Positions 45,894 through 55,819 of a stretch of DNA of 64,000 bases are shown here, one piece after another. Each line of letters begins with the position of its first letter. The first letter of the stretch is position 1. Origin of the DNA: Symbiodinium natans (lineage: Eukaryota; Sar; Dinophyceae; Suessiales; Symbiodiniaceae); contig CAJNDS010001957.1 of the NCBI GenBank assembly GCA_905221605.1, positions 382,438 through 446,437 of the forward strand. The letters run 5' to 3'. A program made the position numbers and the translations under genes. The notes below the pieces were generated by a model that saw nothing but the letters and a program-made list of their open reading frames with translations, made no database searches and was not told where the DNA came from.

Positions 45894-46249
45894 CGTGAGC
45901 TGGAAGCCTAGGAATAGTGGCGTTTTGCAACCCGAGCTGCTCGTTGCTGCATCGAGCCAATAAGAAACGTGGAGATTCAAATATTACAAAATCAAAGACA
46001 GTCGAGGCGGGCCCCTGGTGCTCTGCCAATGGTGCTGCTTCCCTTTTACATTTTAAGAAGCCGAGCATTGGGTACGGCAGTTTATCTCAATTCTGAATGA
46101 GAACTGGGCCGGGAAAGCACTGCCATAGACATACATTCCCCAAGCGAGAGGCCAGCGCTGCTTGGGAAGCCTTTTTTGCAAGAGTCTTGCACGCGCATTG
46201 CTGCCCCATGGGTCTTTCACCCTAAACCATTTTGCCGGAGGGCTCTCTT

Positions 46250-47200
46250 ACGTGCCTCCAGCTGCCATGGACTCGTGCCACAGCAAGGGGACCCATCACC
46301 CTAAACCCTAAAACCCTAAAACCCTAAACCCTAGGGCCGCTGAGCTTCTCGTTGCGTTCCATAGGACTAGAGATTCTTTCTCCCTGCAAAGGGCCCATGG
46401 TTTAGGGGTTGGGGTTTCGGGTTTCGGGGTTTGGGTTCAGGGGAGATTCCTTCTCCCACTAAAGGGCCCTGTTCACAACTTCAGGGCCGCCGCCTGAGAC
46501 CCGCTGGATCCGTTGTGAAGTTAGCCCCCAAATAAAACCCCCAACCCTAAACCCTGCACCCTAAACCCCACACCCAAAACCGTTAACTCACAGTGCTAGC
46601 TTGCAGCCTGTTGTAAGCTCAACTCTGCCAGTTTGCTCCCGCGAGGACTGGGTTTACTGTCAAGGGTTTAGGGTTTTTTTGCAGGGTTTATGGGGGGTTG
46701 GGCGTAGGAGGGTTTGGGGGCTTGGGGTTTTAGTTTAGGGGCTTAGCGTCTTAGTGCCTGGTCCTCACTACGGGAGTATGAGGGACTGGCTGGGCAGCTG
46801 TCAAACAGAGCCCCGCGTCACTTGACGATCCGGCAGCTCGGACATTTTTGGCTCCGAAGTTAGAGAATCTAAAGCCTCGGCTCCAAGCAAGGGTTTCAAC
46901 CCCGAGCCCTAGAAGCCGTATTGAAGTCTAAAGTCTTTGACAGCTGCCCATCCGGAGCAGGAAAGCATTGAAGTCATTGGCATTGGCAGCCGGAGGGTAG
47001 CAAACTGCCTTGTGCTTTAGAAACTTTAGGGTTTGGGGCTTAGGCTTAGGGCTCAAAGGGCTTTTGGGTTCTGACTCATGGAATGCAGGGTTTTGGCTTA
47101 CAGAGCACAGGATGAGGACCTGCACCACCAATCCTAAACCAACCCCAAATAATAAAAACCCAAAAGCCCTTGACCCCAGAGCCTACCTGAACACCACACC
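46250..47200. repeat. Interstitial telomere-type (CCCTAAA/TTTAGGG) degenerate repeats
   Basis: CCCTAAA units at 46297-46335 are nearly perfect. GGGTTTAGGG and GGTTTGGG variants run at 46395-46440, 46535-46570 and 46660-46750, and again around 47020-47060. No gene seen between them. Confidence 0.85.
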
Positions 47201-47329
47201 CATGGCTTGAAGCGGCTAACCTCCGCGCCGGCCACACTCATTCCATCCGTGCGCAGGGCACAGGGATGCCTCAAACTCGGGAGCTTTGGGGATGTTGGGG
47301 ACGTTGGGGGGGTTCATGCTTCATTGATT

Positions 47330-48130
47330 CATTGAGCGGTTGAGGAGGGAGTGTCTGATCTCATGCCTGGGAACACGGCAACCGCCACCAGCAGTAGCTC
47401 ATGATTCCACACAGAAGTCACAGAAGTGATAGCTCGGTAATCCTGCGAAGTCCTCGTTTCTACGAGCTGCTTCCAGCCTTCATCCCTCTTTATTTTTGAC
47501 ACTCCCAGTTTCCCACCATGATACCAATGAGACTCCATCCTGGCGCCATATGATGGGAATCGGAAAGGTGCTCGGGTCTGGTGGGGCAGGCAATTTACCC
47601 CCTTGCCTCCCTCGCAGACCCCAAGCCCTTTGCGTCGCTGGGCCCCGAACCCGAGCCCTGATTCTGAACCCCGCTTTATCTGGGGGAGCCGTTTACAGAC
47701 AGCGGCCTCTGCAACCAGATGTCTACGCTTCTTCGCGACTGTTTAGGATTGAGGGTCTTAGGATTGAGGGTCTTAGGGCCAGTGTACAATCAGTTCGTTT
47801 AGGGAAAAATTTGGGGTAATTGGATGCGTAGTCGGACCCCCATGATGCCCTCACTCCCAGGGCATGGCTCCAACAGCTCGCCTGTGGTTGGTGGCGTGGA
47901 TCGATGATGGAGCTCACGGGTCCAGGGGTGAAGGTGACGGATGCCTCTGGCTTCAGTGGTTGGTCCCTCGTGCGCTCGTTCTTGTCAAATGAGGATGGAT
48001 GGTCTGCCTGGAGCCTCATGACTCGAGCCTTTGCAGCGAACCTTTCGTGCAGTCGCGTGAAAGTTGGAGCTGCCGATCCAAAGACAATGATGAGGCAGCC
48101 TTTGAAGCCCCACCCAGGCAAGACTGTCAC
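47330..48130 (-). CDS. Unrecognised coding pieces
   Basis: Minus 48130-47850 reads VLPGWGFKGCLIIVFGSAAP, TFTRLHERFAAKARVMRLQA and onwards to LKPEASVTFTPGP. Minus 47538-47390 reads GGKLGVSKIKRDEGWKQLVE, TRTSQDYRAITSVTSVW. Both have protein-like composition in the common gene direction. They may be exons of one gene whose intron holds the TTAGGATTGAGGG duplication near 47745-47780. No family recognised. Confidence 0.35.
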
Positions 48131-48753
48131 CAGGGACCGCCTTCGATCCTCAACCCATTAACCTGCAAGCCGCAGAACTATGGAAGTTTGGCGCTCGGTT
48201 GGGGTTAATTAGGGTTTGAGGGTTTAGACGCTAAGGCCTGAAGCCACAGACTCTGGCGCAAAGCCCCTATAGCCCAAGACCCTCTTGGCCAAACTGCATC
48301 TCTGCCTCCCCCATCCGGCCTCCTCTACGCGGAGCCCCAGGCAGCGTTTTGCCAAGGTTGCCCTCAGCACGGAGAGCTGAGGCTTCTGAGGTTTCCTCGA
48401 GGTTCAGAGTTCAGGAGGCATCAAGTTCGGGAGCTCAAGCTCTAACTGAATGGTCAACTCAAGAAGAGACCAGACTCGAGATCCCCCTCCCCTGAAAGCC
48501 TGAACCCTGAAGCCCTGAGTACACCTCGGCTCGGTGCCACTGGGACAGTGCTTCTCAAAGACTACAAATACTACACCTCTCCCAACCCTGTAAACCCAGA
48601 CTGAACCCTCCGTCTTTCAGCGGAGCCCGTGGATTCCCAGCACGCCTCCGTAGGAAGCCTGCTGACTCTGGCCTCGGATGCGAGACGTAGACGACCCAGA
48701 GCTGCGAAAGGGGATCGAGGACTCGGGATCTTGGTGTATAGATCCGTTTCATG

Positions 48754-48820
48754 GTTTAGGGTTGAGGATTTAGGGTTTAGGGTTTAGGGTTTAGGGTTTA
48801 GGGTTTAGGGTGGTTTAGGG
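48754..48820 (+). repeat. TTTAGGG array, six perfect copies plus variants
   Basis: 48769-48810 is exactly (TTTAGGG)6, flanked by GTTTAGGGTTGAGGA and GGTTTAGGG variants. The heptamer equals the telomere repeat reported from dinoflagellates and plants. Confidence 0.95.
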
Positions 48821-49020
48821 ACCTCTACCTTCCCACTGCAGACCCTTGAAACGAACACTTCGAAGAGGCAGCCCAACCCGAAGTCCCCTAAACTGACCCA
48901 ACAAATCCAAGGAGCCCTCAAGGAACCCAGGAAGTCCTCCAAGGCCTAAGCAACCCTTTCCCCAATACCCTAAACCCTAAACTGCCCTAAACCCTTCACC
49001 CTGAACCCCCCCAATGCCCT

Positions 49021-51290
49021 TCAAGCCCGGCTGCCATAGCCGGCATAGTTGCCCCCGTAGTAATTGTAGCAGTTGGACCCGTACGCCGCCTGAGCTCCTG
49101 AAGGGTCGAGGACCAGATTACACATCATGCGTCTGCGCATGCATGTACATACGCATAACCCCCTTCCAACCCAGTATTGAAACGGCTTGAGGTGTAAGGT
49201 ATCAAACGCCAAAAAACTGGAAAACTGCCCAAGCGAGCTCAAAAGATCGCCCCATCACGGGGTGCTCGTCTGGCGTCCTTCTGGTGTCATCCAGCAGTTC
49301 TGCCCAGGGTGGCCCTGGAGGAACAACAGTGTCACGAGGCCCCAGTATTGAGGGTGGCTCAGGGTTTCCCAGGTTTGGTCGCTACTCTGAGTGACTCTCT
49401 GCTTTTTTGCGATGTCCGCATACACTCGAGCCAAGAGGTCTGCCCGACTGTAAGTTCATGTTTCGATGTGAGGGGGCTGGGCGGCATGGACATGGCTCTG
49501 ACCTGACAGCAAGGCGGTGCCTGCATCCAGTTCTGCTGCTGCTGCATCTGCTGCCATGGCTGGCTGCCCTGCGCATCAGCTCGAGCGCTTCCGGTTAAGA
49601 TGCACGCACCGGGCACACAGGACCAAATGCACAAGTCGGGCGCGGGGCCACGATTTCATCACTCAAGTTTTCCCAGAATTTTGAAAGCGTAGCAGGGGGG
49701 CAGCAGGCATAGCACTTCAAGGCCCGCCTGCGCATAGCCGCAGCCATTGTTCCAGGTTGGGTCATACGCCTCCGCGCGATTCCCGGCACAAACTCTCACC
49801 GGACAAGACTTGCTCTACGAAGGAACATGCATTGCTGCCTCTATATCATCTGACAGGCTTCGAGAAAAGCCACCAAGCTCCTAAGCCCTAGACCCTGCGG
49901 CATTCCCAAACCTTAGGTCTTCAACCCCAAACCCTCAGGGCAGGAACTGAGGCCTGGCCGCATCCCTGGCTGTACATCTGGTTGTTGCCAGTGTTGTAGC
50001 TCTGGTCATAGCCTTGCACGAAGCCGTAGTCGCACTGCTGGTAATGCGACCCCCAGCCCTGCGCGTAGGGGTTGCCCCATTCATCATAGCCTCGCAGAGC
50101 TTGTGGGGGGGTGGGGGGGGCGGTTGGAGGGCGTAGGGTCAGAAGCAACTTCATGCACTTCAGCTTCCCACATCGGAAAGAGCCCGCAAGAGCCCAACCC
50201 TAAACCCTCACGCCTCCCCGAGGAACCTTAAACAAGAAGAAGAAGGAGTAGGAGTAGGAGTAAGAGTAGGAGAGAAGTCGGAGTAGGAGTAGGAGCAGGA
50301 GCAGGAGGAGGAGTAGAAGTAGGAGCAGGAGCAGGAGGAGTAGTAGGAGTAGGAGCAGGAGCAGGAGCAGAAGGATGAGGAGGTGGTTTGGGGTGTTTTT
50401 TCTTGGGGGGGGGGGGGGGGTTGGGTTGATAACGTCCGTGCTACGCGGGCATCCACTGCGTTGCACAGGATCCGTGCGACCAGGGCATCCATTGCCATTG
50501 CGTTTCGCATGATCCGTGCGTCGAGGGCATCTACTGGCTGCTGCATCCATTGCCGAAGGATGATTTTCGTCCCGGGCACAAGCACATCCATTGGCCATGG
50601 CATGGTCCGCCACGGGGGCATCCATCGTTTAGTGCAGCGCGTGCTTTACGAATTCTTCTTACGTATTTTGCCGCAGAACCAGCTCAAGATGGGGAAGCAG
50701 GTTCATAGATGCATCGCGTGCAATGGCACCGATCATCGCGTCGAAAGCTGCGGGACACGTGCTGCCGTTGAGATGCGGCGGCTGCGGAAGTTGGTTCAGC
50801 CCAAAGAACTCGACCCCTTGACACCCGAAACCCTAAACCCAGGGAACCATGCAAAACACCTGCACCTCAACTCGAAAGCAAAAAAAACTGTGACATAGAA
50901 ATGTCTCTTTTCCGAAAGTAGTTGCGGCAAAATACAACATGCGCCTCAAGACACAAATGCTCGAAAACCCAAGCGAACCGTGCGTCATTGCCGCCGCGCG
51001 CATACGCGCCTGCGGCGCGCGATACGTAGTAGCAGCAGCAGCGGCGGCGGCAGCAACAGCAGCAGCTGCGGCGGCCGCTGCAGCAGCAGTAGCAGTAGCA
51101 GTAGCAGCAGCAGTAGCAGTAGCAGTAGAAGTAGCAGAGTAGCAACTACCACCAGCCTCGGGGTGGCGGCTCGACGGTCCCCTGCTCTTTCCTGGCGCGC
51201 TGGTGCGCGGCCTTCACCGCCTTCTTGATCTTCTCCTCAATGCTCTCCTGCTTTGCCGAGGGCCTGAAGCTCGGGCTCACAGGTAACGGA
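49021..51290 (-). CDS. Gly/Tyr/Gln-rich low-complexity protein, 3' exons
   Basis: Exons read in order. About 51285-51165: SIEEKIKKAVKAAHQRARKE then QGTVEPPP, charged helix. About 50100-49950: LRGYDEWGNPYAQGWGSHYQ, QCDYGFVQGYDQSYNTGNNQ, MYSQG. About 49770-49700: AYDPTWNNGCGYAQAG. About 49590-49510: ADAQGSQPWQQMQQQQNWMQ. About 49110-49021: GAQAAYGSNCYNYYGGNYAG then YGSRA with the frame ending at 49021. The aromatic Gly/Tyr/Asn/Gln composition resembles the prion-like tails of RNA-binding proteins; no RNA-recognition domain was found. Exons begin at AG acceptors, and introns hold CCCTAAA-like repeats and microsatellites. It may be the 3' end of the gene whose upstream exons lie at 52.3-57.7 kb. 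Confidence 0.5.
50225..50390. repeat. (AGGAGT/AGGAGC)n microsatellite
   Basis: Repeated GGAGTAGGAGCAGGAGCAGG units, followed by a G run (50405-50421). Confidence 0.95.
50430..50640. repeat. About 50-bp degenerate repeat (GATCCGTGCG...GGCATCCA)
   Basis: Units built on GATCCGTGCGACCAGGGCAT and CCATTGC appear three to four times, giving RATRAS-type peptide repeats on plus. Confidence 0.7.
50660..50898 (+). CDS. Plus-strand CCHC zinc-knuckle fragment
   Basis: The plus frame reads MGKQVHRC then CIACNGTDHRVESC, an exact C-x2-C-x4-H-x4-C zinc knuckle, followed by GTRAAVEMRRLRKLVQPKE. Zinc knuckles of this sort occur in retroelement Gag proteins and some transposases. It lies opposite in direction to all other genes and within an intron-like, repeat-rich stretch, so a decayed mobile-element fragment is the likeliest explanation. 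No reverse transcriptase or integrase motif is nearby. Confidence 0.4.
51028..51145. repeat. (GCA/GTA/GCG)n trinucleotide repeat
   Basis: AGCAGCAGCGGCGGCGGCAGC then AGCAGTAGCAGTAGC repeats, in an intronic position just downstream of the 51.2-kb exon. Confidence 0.95.
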
Positions 51291-52299
51291 GATGGAAAGC
51301 TCAATTCCCAAAAAAAGGAATCCAGACCAAGGCTCTCAAAACACCAACCCTCCCAGCCGAATGTAGGGCTCCCGGCTTGAACTCCTGTGCAGACGCAGAG
51401 AGGTTGCTGATGACCCTTGGCTTCTCCTGAGCGAGTGAGCGCATGCTGTGGATTCTGATAGTCATAGCGTGTCTATGTTTGCAGAACAACACCAACACCA
51501 CCACGACTACCACCACGACTACGAGGACTACCACTTCTTCTTCTTCTTCTGATTCTACTACTAAGGAGACGTTGATGATGACCTCAATCTCCTTGAAACT
51601 GAACTGGATGACCTTGAACACGTACATCGACATCTCCAGGCATCCCACGGCACCCGGCACCCAAAGAAACTCCAGAACCCTGACCCCAAAGCACAGGCCC
51701 TATACACCCATAGGCCCCAAACCAAAAACCCTAAAAACCCTAAAGACTTCCCTTTCAACCCTTAGCCTTAGCCTTTTTAAACCCTCAAACTCTCAACCAC
51801 CCCTGGCCGAGCTTCTGCGGAGCTGGAGGCCTTTGCATTGCCGCCCTTGGAGGTTTGCGAAGTGCCCTCTTCTTTCTAGGTTTGGGGGTTATGGAGGGTT
51901 TGGGGGTTTAGAGGCTGCAGAGCATATCAAATCACAACATGCCATTATGCGCCATGCTTCGAAGATCTCTACGTGGGGTGGCTGGCTGTGCGGAGGTCGG
52001 GGGTCTGGGGGAGTGCGCTTTGTCATCCAAAAGCCAAACCCCCAAACTTTGCACCGCCCCCACAATAGAAGCGGAGCTGCCGATGCGGACGCATCGTCCT
52101 TGCCCTGGGTCCACGCGGGCTTCGAGAGACACTACCGCAAGCATCCCAAATGAAGAGCAGGACCGCAGGAGCTGTAAGCGGGCAGTGGCAGGGAGCCCTG
52201 ACAGAGGCACGGAGAACCCGCAAGGGCCAAGAAGAAACCCCTAGTCTAAACCCCCAAAGTCACCCCTTTTTCAACCCTTTTTCTCAGCCCCTGAACACA

Positions 52300-55200
52300 C
52301 CACCCTCCCCCCGTCGGGCGCCTCGCCGGCCTTGGCGAGCTCGGAGGCTGGCAGCAAGTCCCCACCAACCGTCTCGAGGGCAACCTGTCCAAGGAGGAGA
52401 GAAGCCCGGAGAAACCCAGTGGTTTACGGGTTTATGCAGGATGTCATGCGGACACTTCACGCGCAGAAACGCATGAAGCACTTAGGCCTCAGAGCATAGA
52501 GTTGAGAGGCGGAGACACGTCGAACCGTTGAACCGGATGTTGGAGATGGAGCAACGTCTTGAGGCTCCCTAAGCCCCCTAGGCCCCCAGGCCCCTAAGCC
52601 CCCTCGACTCACAGCCTTGGCTACTGTCTGGCGATGCAGCGCCCTGGCTTTGAGGACGCACCTCAAAGCTATGGCAGGGGCCCAAGCTTCGCATGACAGG
52701 GACAGGGGAACTCAATGCTGCCAACTTGGGGATTGCGACTTTGCTCCTATTGTTGTGTGAAGAGCCCCAAGTATGTTGGTCTTGCAGCTACTTCTGGACG
52801 ACTAGTCTGTGGCTCATTCTGAGGAAAGGGGGGGGTGGAGGGGGGGGGGGGTGGCACCAAGGCCAACAGGGTTTGCACCGATTTGCTTTCGCAATTCAAG
52901 GCAAAGCTGTTCAGTGAAAGCGATGCAATACGTCCCTCATCAGAACCGTGTTGAGCACATCAACTCAAGGAATCGACCTCACCAATGTCTAGCTCGTGCT
53001 GCAGGGGAACATCGCAAAACAAGTTGACAAGGGGACAATCTTCAAGGCACTTAGGAAGCCGCTCTGCTTCCGCAGTCCCCGGGAACTGAAAGCGAAACAC
53101 GGTGCATTGCATGGTCTAAACACCTGGTCTGCCGAATCACAAAGGCCAGGGAAATCCTGTCTCTGAGTAGGGGAAAGGGGTCCTGGCTGTGCCGGGCTGC
53201 TTCTGCAGCGTCTCCAGCTTGTTGCTGACGACTTCCTTGTCCTCCTCATCCCTGAATCCTGAATCACAAGGACGGGGACTCCAATAAACAGGGGCCCTGC
53301 GCGTGTGGCGGGCACGGGCCCCTGGCTACGAAGCCTGCACACTTGTGGGACTGCCCGCACCACTCCGCTGGTGTGTGTTCTAGCTGCGGGCCTGCGAGGT
53401 CGAGCATCTCGACGGCTTTGCACATGCTCATCCGGTGGCGCTTCTTAGAGTTCGCGAGCGCCTGCTGGATCTTATCCTGCAACGCAGCTTGGTTGAAGCT
53501 GAGACATGCCCCTCACTGCCATCATCTTTGTGCCCCTCAGCTCCAGAGTTGAGGGATGTCACAGTCGCGGCGTGGGTCCTTGTTGCTGTCGTCACTGCCC
53601 ATCTTGGCTGAGGCGATGCAAGCGATACTCTTCCTTGGGCAGACTCGAGGAAAGGGAAGGCTTCTGAAAAAACTCTAGACTTATCACAAGGGCGTCCCAA
53701 AAGGAAGCCCCCATTTTGACAACCCCGGGTGTTGCCCCTTTGTTTGCAGGGGATGCAAGGCGGGACACCCCCCCCCTTGTTAAGGGGCTCAAAGGAGCAG
53801 GAATCCTCCTACCAATGAGACGTCCCATGATGCAGGTCTGACAAGGCTCTGCTGCTACACGCCCCAGCAAGTAGACCCAGCTTCACTGTTGCTACTTCTA
53901 GTAGCCGAATGCTGTTCTCTGGATCCCCCTTCGCATCACGCCGGTCCTGCATAGGATAAACTGACTCACTATAGTTGCACCTATGTCCACACTAGTAAGC
54001 TCTATGCCCAGGAGCCGATGGTTCTTGACGGCCGACTTCGCAACGTCATCCAGGGCCCCACGTCGTGCTACCGAGGATCGTCTAACTCGGCCGGGCACCT
54101 GTCAAAGGAAGCTCTTTCCCATGTTCCCCAAGCAGACAGGGCCTCTTGGAGCAGGGAAGGGATCGAACCCTTGTCAAGGCAACGAGCCGCCTGCTCCAGC
54201 TTCTTGGAAAGCTCTTTGGGGTCCGGCGGGGTTGTCCTCGGTGAACAGCCTTCAAGCCCTTTAAAGGAGGCCTCCCTCATTGTTCAGGGCTCGCCGGGCT
54301 TGCGGCGCAGGGCTTGGTCCCGGGCTCCCATTTTGCAAAATTCGAAGAGACGGTTCTTACTAAGAGGCCCAAAGATGCAAGGAGGCCTGACCAACACAGC
54401 CCAGGTGTCGCATCGAAGGTGGCTGGCTGCGCCGGTGGCGTCATGCGGCCGCTGATATCTTCTTGGCAAGTCGGACCTCACAAAGCGACCCAAAGGAAGA
54501 AGCAACCAAATCCGGGAACCTTATTACCTCAGCATACCTCAACCCCAAGACCAAAACGCGAAGCATGAAACCTAAAGCCCTGAACAATGAGGGTGGAAAC
54601 GATGGCCCTTGTCGGCCAGGCGAGGGCTGGAGTGATAAAGGCTTTGATGGGCCTCTGGGCTTGGACTGGGCCAGGCCAGAAGGTGGAGGTTTTTTTTGCC
54701 GCACGCTTAGCTGAACTGTACGTCCACATTGCAGGGAATTGGCATAGAAGGAGGTTTAGGGTTTAGGGTTTGGGGTTGGGGTTTCGCCACCCGCACCGCA
54801 CACACCATCAGGTTTAGGGTTTAGGGTTTAGGGTTTGGGGTTTGGGGTTTGGGGTTTAGGGTTTAGGGTTTAGGGCTTAGAGCCCCAAAGGCCGAAGCCG
54901 GAGCTTTGCTGCAGCGAGGCGGCGCGAGGCCTCCACATCAGGGTCCTCCTCCACGCTCATCCGCAGGATCATCGCCTGCCCCAAACAAGCCCCCGGGCGA
55001 TATACTATATATATATATATATATATATATTATTTTTGCGACATAAATACAACGTGTGCAAGGTTTACAGCCGCTGCAACTCACCTACCGGGCCCCACGA
55101 AGACATGTGAGACCTGGGAGGCCAAGCCCAGGGCTACTCTTTGCCCTAAGCCCTGACTTGGAAAATGCACCCTGAAACAACCATAACCAACCCCTCAACA

Positions 55201-55310
55201 CACACTACACTATATCACTCTCTCCCCCAAGAGTGCTCTTCGCCTCGGCCATGGTCTCCTGAAGCGATTCCTTGGACCAGTCTACATGAGGAGCCAACGG
55301 CCAGACTCTC
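52300..55310 (-). CDS. Coiled-coil-type exons of an unrecognised gene
   Basis: Minus exons, 5' to 3', are as follows. About 55285-55215: SKESLQETMAEAKSTLG. About 54985-54890: AMILRMSVEEDPDVEASRRL, AAAKLRLRPLGL. About 54235-54130: PDPKELSKKLEQAARCLDKG, SIPSLLQEALSAWG. About 53485-53390: LQDKIQQALANSKKRHRMSM, CKAVEMLDL. About 53250-53170: DEEDKEVVSNKLETLQKQPG. About 52385-52310: ALETVGGDLLPASELAKAGE. All are helical and charged. Intervening introns carry TTTAGGG arrays. They may form one gene with the exons at 55.8-57.7 kb and at 49.0-51.3 kb. No family recognised. Confidence 0.45.
54747..54880 (+). repeat. TTTAGGG/TTTGGGG arrays
   Basis: Short TTTAGGG pairs at 54755-54775, then (TTTAGGG)3, (TTTGGGG)3 and (TTTAGGG)3 at about 54812-54875, ending a few bases from a probable exon on the minus strand. 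Confidence 0.95.
55000..55035. repeat. (AT)n microsatellite
   Basis: A near-pure AT dinucleotide run. Confidence 0.95.
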
Positions 55311-55819
55311 CGGATGTGGATCGTAGGGCAGTGTACAAATTAGGCGCACGTTTGCGTGGGCACGTACCTGCGCATGTGCGCACGTTCATCCACATACATG
55401 CCCATTTGCAGGAGGTGCGCAAACCCCATGTGCACAGTACACATGCCCACACCGACACACCCTTCCACATCTGCACGCATACAGCAGCATACATGCAAAC
55501 CCTCGGGCATTCAGGCATGCATACGTACATGCGCCCAGATGTGCCCGCATGCGCACGCACCTGTTGATACCTACGTGCCCAGCATGTCTACATGTGCAAT
55601 CAAGCCCGACGTCAGGTCCAGGCACTACTATGCATTCGTAGAACAGCAGGCATGCAGGCATGGGTCATAGCTGCATGCACACCTACCAATTCCCCGTGCC
55701 TAGATCCCCTGGAGGAATGCAGAGCACCGTATGGCACGGGTCCTGGAGGAACTGCCACAAGGCGAACCTCACAGCACGAAGGCCTCGAAAACCAGACGCC
55801 CTCCACCTCCACCCAACAT

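Larger units (their letters stand above)
44990..46140 (-). repeat. Dispersed copy 1 of the tandem-array segment
   Basis: This stretch closely matches the array at 58.3-64 kb. The matching phrases include AACACG near 45010, GGGCCTCGCGGTAGTGAAGAG, GACTGGTGGC...TCTAGAAAGG and the 98-codon gene. Homology fades near 46140, where copies 2 to 4 continue into the second gene but this copy runs into CCCTAAA-rich DNA. It lies about 12 kb from the array. Confidence 0.85.

Noticed and set aside
46838-46858. Possible second spliced-leader relict on plus (CATTTTTGGCTCCGAAG)
   Set aside because: It has an inserted base and mismatches, no gene follows on plus, and no AG acceptor context is seen.
54150-54215. 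B-box-like GGTTCGATCCC on minus
   Set aside because: No matching acceptor or anticodon arms, and the stretch reads as a coding exon (KELSKKLEQAARCLDKG).
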